DNA from: DATDVH01 sp035290045
Lineage (GTDB): Bacteria; Patescibacteriota; Microgenomatia; UBA1406; HO2-37-13b
NCBI GenBank assembly: GCA_035290045.1
Contig: DATDVH010000038.1
Span: 1 to 5,996 of the forward strand
Length of the DNA: 5,996 nucleotides
Direction: 5' to 3'
This document shows, piece by piece, positions 1 to 5,906 of the stretch (position 1 is its first letter; each line of letters opens with the position of its first letter). The position numbers and the translations under genes were made by a program. The notes beneath the pieces were generated by a model. The model saw only the letters and a program-made list of their open reading frames with translations. It searched no databases and was not told the origin of the DNA.

Positions 1-23
1 GACAGCTCATCAATTGTATCAAA

Positions 24-52
24 ATTATATCAAAAAAATGACCTCATGGCCA
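24..52 (-). promoter_or_regulatory. Possible leftward promoter
   Basis: On the minus strand there is a TATAAT (29 to 24) preceded by TGA, an extended -10 of the TGn type. With a 17-nt spacer the -35 is TGGCCA (52 to 47), four of six matches to TTGACA. A minus-strand ATG lies at 10 to 8, so a gene could start there and run out of the window with a leader of about 7 nt. AT-rich DNA produces such matches by chance, and only three codons of the supposed gene are visible. Confidence 0.3.
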
Positions 53-99
53 CATCCGTTAATAAATTACCAACTATTTCAGTTCAAGATGCGGCACAA

Positions 100-145
100 G
101 GGCTCGTATCCGCAAATTCCTATGAAGTTATTTGCGGACGAGCCC
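100..145. repeat. Imperfect inverted repeat (15-bp stem)
   Basis: GGGCTCG-TA-TCCGCAAA (100-116) and TTTGCGGACGAGCCC (131-145) pair over 15 bp with a two-base TA bulge on the left arm and a 14-nt loop (117-130). The arms are clearly GC-richer than the surroundings. Neither strand has a T-tract after the stem, so it does not look like a normal intrinsic terminator. The right arm contains the proposed -35 (132-137) of the next gene. It could be an operator or cruciform, a processed 3' end of an upstream transcript, or one copy of a dispersed palindromic repeat; the window has no second copy. Confidence 0.7.
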
Positions 146-160
146 TATGTATGCTATAAT
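132..160 (+). promoter_or_regulatory. Extended -10 promoter of the YkuK-like gene
   Basis: A perfect TATAAT (155-160) is preceded by TGC, giving an extended -10 (TGnTATAAT). Seventeen nt upstream is TTGCGG (132-137), a weak -35 lying inside the right arm of the inverted repeat. The -10 ends only 8 nt before the ATG at 169, so transcription should start at or next to the A of the start codon, giving a leaderless message. Confidence 0.65.
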
Positions 161-168
161 TGACTTTT

Positions 169-642
169 ATGCTTTACCAAAGCCCAAGTTATGGAGAGAT
201 TGATGCGAATGGATTAAAAAAACGAATCTCAACCTACATGACTGAAAAGAAAGATGCCCATTATCGCATCATTGTCGGATCAGACTCACAAAAAACAAAT
301 GGATCAGGTTATGATTTTGTGGTGGCAATCGCCATACACCGAGTAGGATCTGGAGGGATTTATTTCTGGAAAAGAGATATGATATCCAAAAAAATGAGCT
401 TAAAAGAGCGTATGTATGAAGAAGCGATACGATCTCTCGTCTCTGCTGAAACCATTTTTGAATTGTTCCGCGAAAATGGTATATCAAAATACAATATTGA
501 AATTCATGTTGATATAGGACGAAACGGCGACACACGTGATATGATTGCAGAGATTGTCGGCATGGTACGAAGTAATGGGTATGAGGTCAAAATTAAACCT
601 GACTCTTTTGGCGCATCAAAAATAGCAGACAGACATACCTAA
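169..642 (+). CDS. YkuK/DUF458 family RNase H-like protein
   Basis: The 157-residue product matches the DUF458 family (Bacillus subtilis YkuK, RNase H-like fold) almost from end to end. It has an N-terminal QSPSYGEI, then RIIVGSDSQ (33-41), a GSGYDFVVAIAIHRVGSGG strand region (45-63), a SLKERMYEEA helix (77-86), EIHVDIGRNG (111-120), EIVGMVRSNGYEVKIKPDSFGASKIAD (128-154) and a terminal RHT. The acidic residues D39, D115 and D154, with E84/E85 as a possible fourth, are where an RNase H-like metal site would be expected. That is inferred from the fold; the activity of the family is not known to me. Length is close to family norms. A TTG at 160 extends the frame, but it lies inside the -10 box, so ATG 169 is chosen. 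There is no Shine-Dalgarno motif. The gene stands alone and ends 6 bp from the convergent Lon-like gene. Confidence 0.9.
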   Translation: MLYQSPSYGEIDANGLKKRISTYMTEKKDAHYRIIVGSDSQKTNGSGYDFVVAIAIHRVGSGGIYFWKRDMISKKMSLKERMYEEAIRSLVSAETIFELFRENGISKYNIEIHVDIGRNGDTRDMIAEIVGMVRSNGYEVKIKPDSFGASKIADRHT

Positions 643-648
643 AAATAT

Positions 649-1683
649 TTATTCAATATATTCAAGCATATTTTCACCAGTCAGGATAAATGTTCTTCCC
701 CTTTTCTCAACTAATTGATACGCGATTTTCCGCACAATCATCTCAAGTGTCCGCTCAATACTTCGTATTCCCGGATCATATCCTGACCGACGCGCAATTT
801 TTGCAAACACCTCGTCACTGATAGTGACCATCCCTTGCTCTATCCCACTTTCCTTCAAAAGGCGAGGAAAAATATACTTTTGAGCAATGATTATTTTCTC
901 ATGATCATTATATGAAGGCATTTGTATGACTTCAAGACGATCCAATACAGCTGTGGCGATATGTTGTGCACTATTGGCTGTAGCAATAAAAAGTACTTGA
1001 GATAAATCAAACGGATAATCAATATAATGATCGGTAAAATGAGTATTTTGCTCAGGATCCAAAAGCTCAAGAAGCACTCCCATGATCGCACTTCGACTTT
1101 CTGTACTCACGCGATCTACCTCGTCAAGCAGTATCACAGGATTTTTACACTGCATCTCACGAAGTGTTTTAATGATTTGTCCTGGTTCAGACTCGGGTTG
1201 GCTTTTAGATAAACCTCTCAGATCAAGTGGGGATGATAACCCGCCAAACGAAATACGCCCAAATTTCCTTCCTATTGATTCAGCGATTGACCGTACAACG
1301 CTTGTTTTGCCAGTACCTGCAAGTCCAACAAATAAAAGAATCGGGGCATGAAAAGACACGACGTCTTTTTCCTTCTCCAATATCAAAACTGATATATATT
1401 CAAGTATTCTCTTTTTAAGAGATTCTAAACCATAGTGATTTTTATCAAGTATTTTTTTTACTAAAACAATATCAAGAGTCTCATCCGATGAATATGTCCA
1501 TGGGAGCGTAGTAATCCAATCAATATATCGCGAAAAAGATTCCCATTGATTTATCTGTGTAGCATTTGTCATTCGCTGTATTTGCGCTATTAGTTTTTCA
1601 GCAAACTTCTGCGGTACTCCAGCAGATTTAATACGATTTTCCCATACAATACTTTCTTGTATTTTATTATCAATATCGTTCAT
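649..1683 (-). CDS. Lon-derived AAA+ ATPase lacking the protease domain
   Basis: The 344-residue product aligns with the middle of bacterial Lon. Residues about 10-75 match the helical linker ahead of the ATPase (ending RYIDWITTLPW), 76-250 the AAA+ core and 255-344 the helical subdomain. Visible motifs are HYGLESLKKRILEY (83-96), Walker A GLAGTGKT (120-127), Walker B ILLDEVD (184-190), DPEQNTHFTDHY (209-220), sensor 1 FIATANS (232-238), LDRLEVI (247-253, candidate arginine finger R249) and sensor 2 GIRSIER (305-311). ATP binding and hydrolysis look intact. Missing are the N-terminal substrate-binding domain and the entire C-terminal Ser-Lys protease domain; the protein ends where Lon would pass into it. 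The usual TYIGxMPG pore loop reads SQPESEPG (161-168). It is divergent from groES and may serve as an unfoldase, remodeller or adaptor; this role is inference. The start is the first ATG of the aligned region and has no Shine-Dalgarno motif. Confidence 0.88.
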   Translation of the reverse strand: MNDIDNKIQESIVWENRIKSAGVPQKFAEKLIAQIQRMTNATQINQWESFSRYIDWITTLPWTYSSDETLDIVLVKKILDKNHYGLESLKKRILEYISVLILEKEKDVVSFHAPILLFVGLAGTGKTSVVRSIAESIGRKFGRISFGGLSSPLDLRGLSKSQPESEPGQIIKTLREMQCKNPVILLDEVDRVSTESRSAIMGVLLELLDPEQNTHFTDHYIDYPFDLSQVLFIATANSAQHIATAVLDRLEVIQMPSYNDHEKIIIAQKYIFPRLLKESGIEQGMVTISDEVFAKIARRSGYDPGIRSIERTLEMIVRKIAYQLVEKRGRTFILTGENMLEYIE

Positions 1684-1730
1684 ACATGATTAGTTAAACA
1701 CTTATAGTAATTAGCAGACGAAAATGATAC

Positions 1731-1759
1731 TTGACAACTGCATAATACTTTGGTATACA
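1731..1759 (+). promoter_or_regulatory. Main promoter of the groES-groEL operon
   Basis: A perfect TTGACA (1731-1736) is followed by a 17-nt spacer and TATACA (1754-1759), with TGG directly before it (extended -10). This is the best consensus match in the window and is a vegetative (sigma-70 type) promoter. Transcription would begin near 1766, leaving a leader of about 94 nt before groES. Because TTGACAA reads TTGTCAA on the other strand, a -35 for the divergent Lon-like gene could overlap here, but I find no good -10 at the right distance for it. No CIRCE operator pair is present. Confidence 0.75.
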
Positions 1760-1778
1760 TTAGACACTCAAAATGAAT

Positions 1779-1792
1779 ATTTTAATTAAAAT
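1779..1792. repeat. 14-bp perfect AT palindrome in the groES leader
   Basis: ATTTTAATTAAAAT is its own reverse complement. It lies 13 bp downstream of the predicted start of transcription, a position where a repressor could bind. It consists only of A and T in an AT-rich leader, so chance is a real explanation. Confidence 0.4.
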
Positions 1793-1822
1793 CGTATTGT
1801 TTATTTTTTAATTATACATTAA

Positions 1823-1841
1823 ATCCGATCATGTATCGGAT
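1823..1841 (+). promoter_or_regulatory. Hairpin in the groES leader
   Basis: ATCCGAT (1823-1829) and ATCGGAT (1835-1841) form a perfect 7-bp stem around the loop CATGT. The sequence CATTTTATT follows, a broken T-run, so the element could act as a weak attenuator. A TATTAT at 1847-1852, 7 nt before the groES ATG, could be a second -10 with this repeat over its -35 region, in which case the repeat may be an operator. There is no ribosome-binding motif to mask, which argues against a classical RNA thermometer. Confidence 0.45.
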
Positions 1842-1859
1842 CATTTTATTATATATATT

Positions 1860-2168
1860 ATGAAAAAATCAAACAGAAACATAAAACCTCTTTTTGATTA
1901 TGTACTCATCAGACCTCTTAAGGGTGAGGCTACCACTCCCTCAGGAATTGTACTTCCTGATTCTGCTAAAGAAAAACCTCAAATAGGAGAGGTGATCGCA
2001 GTCGGACCTGGCGCATACAACGAACAGGGCAAAAGAATTCCCATGGAAGTAAAGGAAGGAGACAAAGTCGTCTACAAAAAATGGGGAGGAACTGAATTCA
2101 AACCAGGAATCGCGCATGAAGAATTGCTTTTAGTTGAACAAAAAGACATTATGGCGAAAGTCGCTTAA
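1860..2168 (+). CDS. groES: Co-chaperonin GroES (Cpn10)
   Basis: GroES is the seven-subunit lid that closes the GroEL chamber during ATP-driven protein folding in the cytoplasm. The 102-residue product has the normal family layout: a PLFDYVLIRPL strand (10-20), the mobile loop EATTPSGIVLPDSAKEKP (23-40) whose I30-V31-L32 tripeptide docks on the GroEL apical domain, IGEVIAVGPG (42-51), EGDKVVYKKWGGTEF and the closing HEELLLVEQKDIMA. The first eight or so residues (MKKSNRNI) form a slightly long basic start compared with the usual 95-97 residue proteins. The ATG is the only sensible start; it lacks a Shine-Dalgarno sequence and is preceded by an AT-only stretch. It is first in an operon with groEL, 34 bp downstream. 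Confidence 0.97.
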   Translation: MKKSNRNIKPLFDYVLIRPLKGEATTPSGIVLPDSAKEKPQIGEVIAVGPGAYNEQGKRIPMEVKEGDKVVYKKWGGTEFKPGIAHEELLLVEQKDIMAKVA

Positions 2169-2202
2169 TTTATTATACATTTTTATTACACAATAAAAAA
2201 AT

Positions 2203-3864
2203 ATGGCAAAACAAATGAGAGACGGAAATGATGCACGACAATTGCTTGCACGCGGTGTAAATACATTAGCAAAAGCCGTAGTGACGACATTAGGTCCTCG
2301 TGGACGTAACGTTGCCCTTGATAAAAAATGGGGAGCTCCAAGTGTCGTTCATGATGGAGTTTCTGTAGCAAAAGAGATTGAGCTTGAGGACCCATTTGAA
2401 AATATGGGAGCACAACTTGTCAAGGAAGCCGCATCAAAAACTAATGATGTCGCAGGAGACGGTACTACCACCTCCACTCTTTTGACTCAATCTATAGTAA
2501 ACTATGGACTTCGTAATGTAGCTGCAGGATCAAACCCAATGATTCTGATACGAGGTATTAAAAAAGCAGTAGAGGTAGTCGTAGGAAAAATCAAGGATAC
2601 TGCCAAAAAAATTCCATTAAATGATAAGGCCGGGATTGCCCAAGTTGCGACCATCTCTGCGGCAGACCAACAGATTGGTGAAATGATAGCTGAAGCAATC
2701 ACAAAGGTTGGAAAAGATGGAGTAGTAACCGTTGAAGAAGGAAAGGGACTCCAGATGGAGATAGAGTACAAAGAAGGAATGGAATTTGATAAAGGGTATG
2801 CATCTCCTTATTTTGTTACTGATTCTGAGAAAATGACTGCTGAAATAGATGAAGCATACCTTTTAATCACGGATAAGAAAATTACTGCAGTCTCAGACCT
2901 TTTACCTTTTTTGGAGAAATTTGTGAAAGTTTCCAAAAACCTTGTCATTATTGCCGATGACGTTGAAGGCGAAGCTCTTGCGACATTAGTCGTCAATAAA
3001 TTGCGTGGTACGTTCAATACTCTTATCGTCAAAGCGCCAGGATTTGGAGATAGAAGAAAAGCAATGCTTGAAGATATTGCTATCCTTACTGGTGGACAAG
3101 TCGTCTCTGAAGATTTGGGCAAAAAGCTTGAGAATATTGAGGTAGATGTCTGTGGAAGGGCAGATAAAGTATGGGCAGATAAGGAAAACTGCCGCATTAT
3201 TGGCGGACGAGGAAATAAAGCAAAAATAGGAGCACGAGTTAGCCAGATCAGACGTGAGATGGACGAGTCTACTTCAGAGTTTGATAGAGAAAAATTACAG
3301 GAGCGATTAGCAAAACTTGCAGGAGGTGTTGGTGTTATCAATGTAGGAGCCGCTACAGAAATTGAACTCAAAGAGAAAAAGGAACGAGTCAATGATGCTG
3401 TTGCAGCTACTAAGGCGGCACTTGAAGAAGGGATTGTCGCAGGAGGCGGCATCACCCTTCTTAAGGCACGAAAAGCACTGATAGCCTTGAGGGACAAAAT
3501 GGATTTTGAGGAAGAAAAGATCGGCGTTGATATCGTATACAAAGCACTTGCCGAACCTCTCTCAATGATCGCAAAAAACTCTGGAGCAGACGCAGGATGG
3601 ATCGTACGGAAAGTAGAGGATCAAAAAGATGCGGATTATGGCTTTGATGCGATCACTTTGGAATTTGGATCAATGTACAAACGTGGCATTGTTGATCCTG
3701 CCAAGGTCGTACGCACCGCACTTGAGAATGCATCATCTGTCGCAATCATGATTCTGACGACAGAAGTATTAGTAACTGATATTCCTGAAAAGAAAAAGGA
3801 TATGCCAAGCCCTGCGGGTATGGGAGGAATGGGTGGCATGGGAGGTATGGGCGGAGAGTATTGA
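2203..3864 (+). CDS. groEL: Chaperonin GroEL (Cpn60)
   Basis: GroEL forms the double seven-membered ring that encloses unfolded proteins and folds them with GroES and ATP. The 553-residue product is full length. The equatorial ATP site shows LGPRGRN (30-36), [25 protein letters not shown] (51-75) and GDGTTT (85-90). The apical domain carries the hydrophobic substrate/GroES surface (KGYASPYF, and [18 protein letters not shown]) and [13 protein letters not shown]. The catalytic aspartate is in [23 protein letters not shown]. The tail has four GGM-type repeats and ends GGEY. Less usual features are [12 protein letters not shown] in place of the common KSFGAPTITNDG, and two cysteines in the later apical region ([16 protein letters not shown]). 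The start [12 protein letters not shown] is typical and has no Shine-Dalgarno motif. Two stops in tandem (TGA TAA) close the frame, and an intrinsic terminator follows 26 bp after the TGA. Confidence 0.98.
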   Translation: MAKQMRDGNDARQLLARGVNTLAKAVVTTLGPRGRNVALDKKWGAPSVVHDGVSVAKEIELEDPFENMGAQLVKEAASKTNDVAGDGTTTSTLLTQSIVNYGLRNVAAGSNPMILIRGIKKAVEVVVGKIKDTAKKIPLNDKAGIAQVATISAADQQIGEMIAEAITKVGKDGVVTVEEGKGLQMEIEYKEGMEFDKGYASPYFVTDSEKMTAEIDEAYLLITDKKITAVSDLLPFLEKFVKVSKNLVIIADDVEGEALATLVVNKLRGTFNTLIVKAPGFGDRRKAMLEDIAILTGGQVVSEDLGKKLENIEVDVCGRADKVWADKENCRIIGGRGNKAKIGARVSQIRREMDESTSEFDREKLQERLAKLAGGVGVINVGAATEIELKEKKERVNDAVAATKAALEEGIVAGGGITLLKARKALIALRDKMDFEEEKIGVDIVYKALAEPLSMIAKNSGADAGWIVRKVEDQKDADYGFDAITLEFGSMYKRGIVDPAKVVRTALENASSVAIMILTTEVLVTDIPEKKKDMPSPAGMGGMGGMGGMGGEY

Positions 3865-3890
3865 TAAGACAAGTTAAAAAAGTTATGTTC

Positions 3891-3921
3891 AAAAGGCGAC
3901 CTATCCACAGGTCGCCTTTTT
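3891..3921 (+). terminator. Intrinsic terminator of groES-groEL
   Basis: GGCGACC (3895-3901) pairs perfectly with GGTCGCC (3910-3916) around the 8-nt loop TATCCACA. TTTTT (3917-3921) follows, and AAAA (3891-3894) precedes the stem, so the helix can extend to 11 bp. It lies between the groEL stop and the next gene, isolating the chaperonin operon. The A-tract could also let it stop transcription coming from the right. Confidence 0.93.
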
Positions 3922-3930
3922 GTTGTAGGA

Positions 3931-3936
3931 TACAAT
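3931..3936 (+). promoter_or_regulatory. Candidate -10 box of the RodZ-like gene
   Basis: TACAAT lies 8 nt before the ATG at 3945, just beyond the groEL terminator, so this gene needs its own promoter. I see no good -35 at 16-18 nt, since that position falls in the terminator stem. The spacing to the start codon is the same as at 155-160 and 5532-5537, which supports a leaderless transcript. Confidence 0.45.
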
Positions 3937-3944
3937 ATAAGTAT

Positions 3945-4565
3945 ATGTTCACAACAGGTAAATTTTTGAAAAGTGCAAGAGAACAAAAAGGATATACTAT
4001 CCAACAAGTAGAAAAATTCACTAAAATACGAAGTAAAAATCTTGACGCGATTGAACACAGTAAGTGGAATCAGTTCTCTTCTCGTACCTATATCGTTGGC
4101 ATGGTACGATCATATGGAAAATTTCTCAAAATTGATGAAACTCAATTGCTGGGTATATTCCGAAGAGAATACGAGGAAAAAAATACAGCTCATAAACAAA
4201 ACGTTATTCAAAAAAAACACTTTACACCACCTATACATCGTACCTTTAGGATAATCACTCTTATTTTAATAATACTACTTATTACCTATTTTGGCTATCA
4301 ACTCACGTTATTTTTTTCACCACCACGTATCACTCTCATCAGTCCATCGCGTACTGAATTCAAAAATGAAAAGAAAATAGAACTGGTAGGAAAAACAAAT
4401 AAAGAATCAATTGTTACTGTCAATGGAGAACGAGTCTATCAAGATAAAGAAAATATTTTTAAGATATTTGTTCCATTAGTAAACAGAGAAAATACAGTCC
4501 TTATTGAAGTAGTTGGATCAAATGGAAAAAAAACAGTATTAAAAAGGACTTTTATGAAGATTTAG
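3945..4565 (+). CDS. RodZ-like membrane-anchored HTH protein
   Basis: The 206-residue product has three parts. Residues about 5-75 are a RodZ-type helix-turn-helix domain (GKFLKSAREQKGYTIQQVEKFTKI, AIEHSKWNQF, TYIVGMVRSYGKFL). Residues 76-102 are a charged linker, and 103-124 are one membrane segment (IITLILIILLITYFGYQLTL). Residues 127-203 are an outside beta module with the pattern ITLISPSRTEF, IELVGKTNKESIVTVNGERV, NTVLIEVVGSNGKK, resembling the Ig-like/glucodextranase-B fold rather than the usual RodZ C-terminal domain. RodZ ties MreB filaments to the membrane in rod-shaped cells; a role in cell shape or envelope here is inferred. The frame extends upstream to a TTG at 3861, but that would run through the groEL stop and terminator, so ATG 3945 is chosen. 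The 3' end overlaps rmlB by 14 bp. Confidence 0.85.
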   Translation: MFTTGKFLKSAREQKGYTIQQVEKFTKIRSKNLDAIEHSKWNQFSSRTYIVGMVRSYGKFLKIDETQLLGIFRREYEEKNTAHKQNVIQKKHFTPPIHRTFRIITLILIILLITYFGYQLTLFFSPPRITLISPSRTEFKNEKKIELVGKTNKESIVTVNGERVYQDKENIFKIFVPLVNRENTVLIEVVGSNGKKTVLKRTFMKI

Positions 4566-5523
4566 TTTTCCACCAGTGTTCATGATCAGTATACCACCGT
4601 ATTGTTTTTTGAAGAGCAGTATCAAAATTATGCTGTGGATGCCAGCCTAATTCATGCTTTATTTTTGACCAATCAATCGCATATCTTCTATCATGACCGA
4701 GACGATCATCAACGTATGAAATGCTACTTGTATCTTTTTTCATCAACGAAAGAATCTTCATGACCACGTCTTTGTTTGAGATATCTTGAGTCAATCCTCC
4801 GATTAAATATGTTTCACCAATTTTACCTGAATGTAAAATCAGTTCTAGTGCATGTATATGATCTTCCACATATAGCCAATCTCGCATATATAACCCATCG
4901 CCGTATAGAGGCACTTTTTTACCACGCAAAATATTAGTTATAGCAAGTGATATTAGTTTCTCTGGGAATTGAAATGGTCCGAAATTATTAGAACAATTAG
5001 AGATTGTGATCGGCAATTGAAACGTGATATGATACACCCGTACCAGATGATCAGAAGATGCTTTTGATGCCGCATACGGGCTTCTTGGATTATAGGGTGT
5101 TTTTTCATGAAATAGTTCTTTTGAAGAAAGCTCAAGCGATCCAAATACTTCATCTGTTGAAATATGATGAAAACGTTTGATACGATGTGCAACAGCTGAT
5201 TCAAGGAGGGTATGTGTTCCAACGATATTGGTAAGTATAAATGCTGATGGATCATGTATTGACCGATCCACATGACTTTCTGCGGCAAAATGTACTACCA
5301 CCTCTGTCTCTTTCATTACCGTATCTACCAATGATCTATTAGTAATATCTCCTTTGACAAAATGGTAGTTGGGATAATTTTGTATTTCAATAAGATTATC
5401 CAAACTGCCTGCATACGTCAATTTATCAAAATTAACTATACTATCATACGGATATTTCTTCACCCAATAACTAATAAAATTGCTTCCTATAAATCCTGCA
5501 CCTCCCGTAACTAATAATTTCAT
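4552..5523 (-). CDS. rmlB: dTDP-glucose 4,6-dehydratase (RmlB type)
   Basis: This enzyme converts dTDP-glucose to dTDP-4-keto-6-deoxyglucose, the second step towards dTDP-L-rhamnose and related deoxysugars for surface glycans. The 323-residue product is an extended SDR. It has NAD-binding TGGAGFIGSN (6-15), KLTYAGSLDNL (34-44), FAAESHVDRSI (79-89), catalytic STDEVFG (122-128; T123, D124, E125), the YAASK pair Y150/K154, NNFGPFQFPEKLI (179-191), YGDGLYMRDWLYVEDH (207-222) and RLGHDRRYAID (274-284). It is a little shorter at the C-terminus than the E. coli enzyme. Small deviations are GGLTQDISNKDVV where GGxNExxNxxVV is usual, and RLGHD for RPGHD. No rmlA, rmlC or rmlD lies in the window, so the end product is unknown. 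A TATAAT sits 8 nt before the ATG, and there is no Shine-Dalgarno motif. Confidence 0.93.
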   Translation of the reverse strand: MKLLVTGGAGFIGSNFISYWVKKYPYDSIVNFDKLTYAGSLDNLIEIQNYPNYHFVKGDITNRSLVDTVMKETEVVVHFAAESHVDRSIHDPSAFILTNIVGTHTLLESAVAHRIKRFHHISTDEVFGSLELSSKELFHEKTPYNPRSPYAASKASSDHLVRVYHITFQLPITISNCSNNFGPFQFPEKLISLAITNILRGKKVPLYGDGLYMRDWLYVEDHIHALELILHSGKIGETYLIGGLTQDISNKDVVMKILSLMKKDTSSISYVDDRLGHDRRYAIDWSKIKHELGWHPQHNFDTALQKTIRWYTDHEHWWKTKSS

Positions 5524-5531
5524 AGTAAATA

Positions 5532-5537
5532 ATTATA
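5532..5537 (-). promoter_or_regulatory. -10 box of rmlB
   Basis: A perfect TATAAT on the minus strand (5537 to 5532) ends 8 nt before the rmlB ATG (5523). No convincing -35 lies 16-18 nt upstream. The distance predicts transcription starting at, or within a base or two of, the start codon. Confidence 0.5.
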
Positions 5538-5562
5538 CACTATAACTTAACTAGTTTTTCAT

Positions 5563-5591
5563 TTGACATCTTCATTATTTTTTTTCATAAT
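5563..5591 (+). promoter_or_regulatory. Promoter of the small membrane protein gene
   Basis: A perfect TTGACA (5563-5568), a 17-nt spacer and CATAAT (5586-5591, five of six matches) make a strong vegetative promoter. The -10 ends 9 nt before the ATG at 5601, leaving essentially no leader. It lies in the 77-bp region shared with the divergent rmlB gene. Confidence 0.75.
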
Positions 5592-5600
5592 AATAAATAT

Positions 5601-5900
5601 ATGATACATTACACTTCCATCAATGTGGATACGTATGTCAGCAAAGATCAAAATACAACTCCCCATAAAAACGGTCTTAATTTTTTCTTACTGCTTATTG
5701 CGCTTATTACCGCTGTAGCATTCGCAGTGCTTCTTTTTATGATGATAAAAAATAAAAGTGAGGAAAAAATCATCTTACCAAAAGAGCCTACTGTTCAAGA
5801 GGACATTATTCCCACGAAAACTCCTCCGGCAAATCTCTCTGTTTCGCCAACGCTTGTCCCTGAAGACATTCTCCCTCCTCAAGAAATGAATAACCCATAA
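5601..5900 (+). CDS. Small single-pass membrane protein with proline-rich tail
   Basis: I do not recognise a family. The 99-residue product has a polar N-terminal segment (1-25), one strongly hydrophobic membrane helix (about 26-49, FFLLLIALITAVAFAVLLFMM), a short charged stretch KNKSEEK, then a proline- and acid-rich tail (59-99). Two similar blocks, PTVQEDIIP (63-71) and PTLVPEDILP (83-92), suggest an internal duplication or a low-complexity spacer. The flanking charges do not settle the orientation; a tail outside the membrane, spanning the wall region, would be a reasonable guess. The strong promoter just upstream and the 6-bp gap to the next frame support a real gene and a short operon. 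The ATG is the first start after the promoter. Confidence 0.7.
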   Translation: MIHYTSINVDTYVSKDQNTTPHKNGLNFFLLLIALITAVAFAVLLFMMIKNKSEEKIILPKEPTVQEDIIPTKTPPANLSVSPTLVPEDILPPQEMNNP

Positions 5901-5906
5901 TAAAAT

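Larger units (their letters stand above)
1..159 (+). other. Left-edge stretch, possible 3' end of an unidentified gene
   Basis: Reading frame 1 is open from the window edge to a TAA at 157-159 (52 codons), and frame 2 is open to a TGA at 161-163. Frame 3 stops early, at 39-41. Neither open-frame peptide resembles a family I recognise. Frame 1 (containing LYQKNDLMATSVNKLPTIS) looks slightly more protein-like. However, the last third is occupied by a long inverted repeat and a promoter, which is unusual for coding DNA, and a leftward promoter can also be proposed here. The stretch may therefore be wholly intergenic. The upstream sequence is needed to decide. Confidence 0.2.

Noticed and set aside
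160..168. TTG at 160 as the start of the YkuK-like gene
   Set aside because: The codon overlaps the -10 hexamer, so it would not be in the message; the family homology fits ATG 169.
269..535. Minus-strand open frame that might hold a displaced Lon protease domain
   Set aside because: Its translation has none of the Ser-Lys domain motifs; it is the antisense of the YkuK-like gene.
169..1683. The YkuK-like nuclease and Lon-like ATPase as a two-gene defence or toxin system
   Set aside because: They are convergent rather than co-transcribed, both derive from housekeeping-type families, and no defence or mobile genes are nearby.
1760..1770. TTAGACACTC resembling the left half of a CIRCE heat-shock operator
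   Set aside because: It carries an extra base compared with TTAGCACTC, and no GAGTGCTAA right half follows within any plausible spacing.
2808..3542. Long open frame (244 codons) on the strand opposite groEL
   Set aside because: It is a serine- and isoleucine-rich mirror of a strongly conserved coding gene, with no family resemblance.
3862..3867. groEL ends TGA TAA, which could mean TGA is read as glycine, as in some CPR groups
   Set aside because: No recognisable gene in the window contains an in-frame TGA, and all glycines are encoded by GGN, so TGA is a normal stop with a second stop behind it.
3861..3944. Upstream extension of the RodZ-like frame to a TTG start
   Set aside because: It would overlap the groEL stop codon and translate the intrinsic terminator; the added residues resemble nothing, and homology begins at the ATG at 3945.
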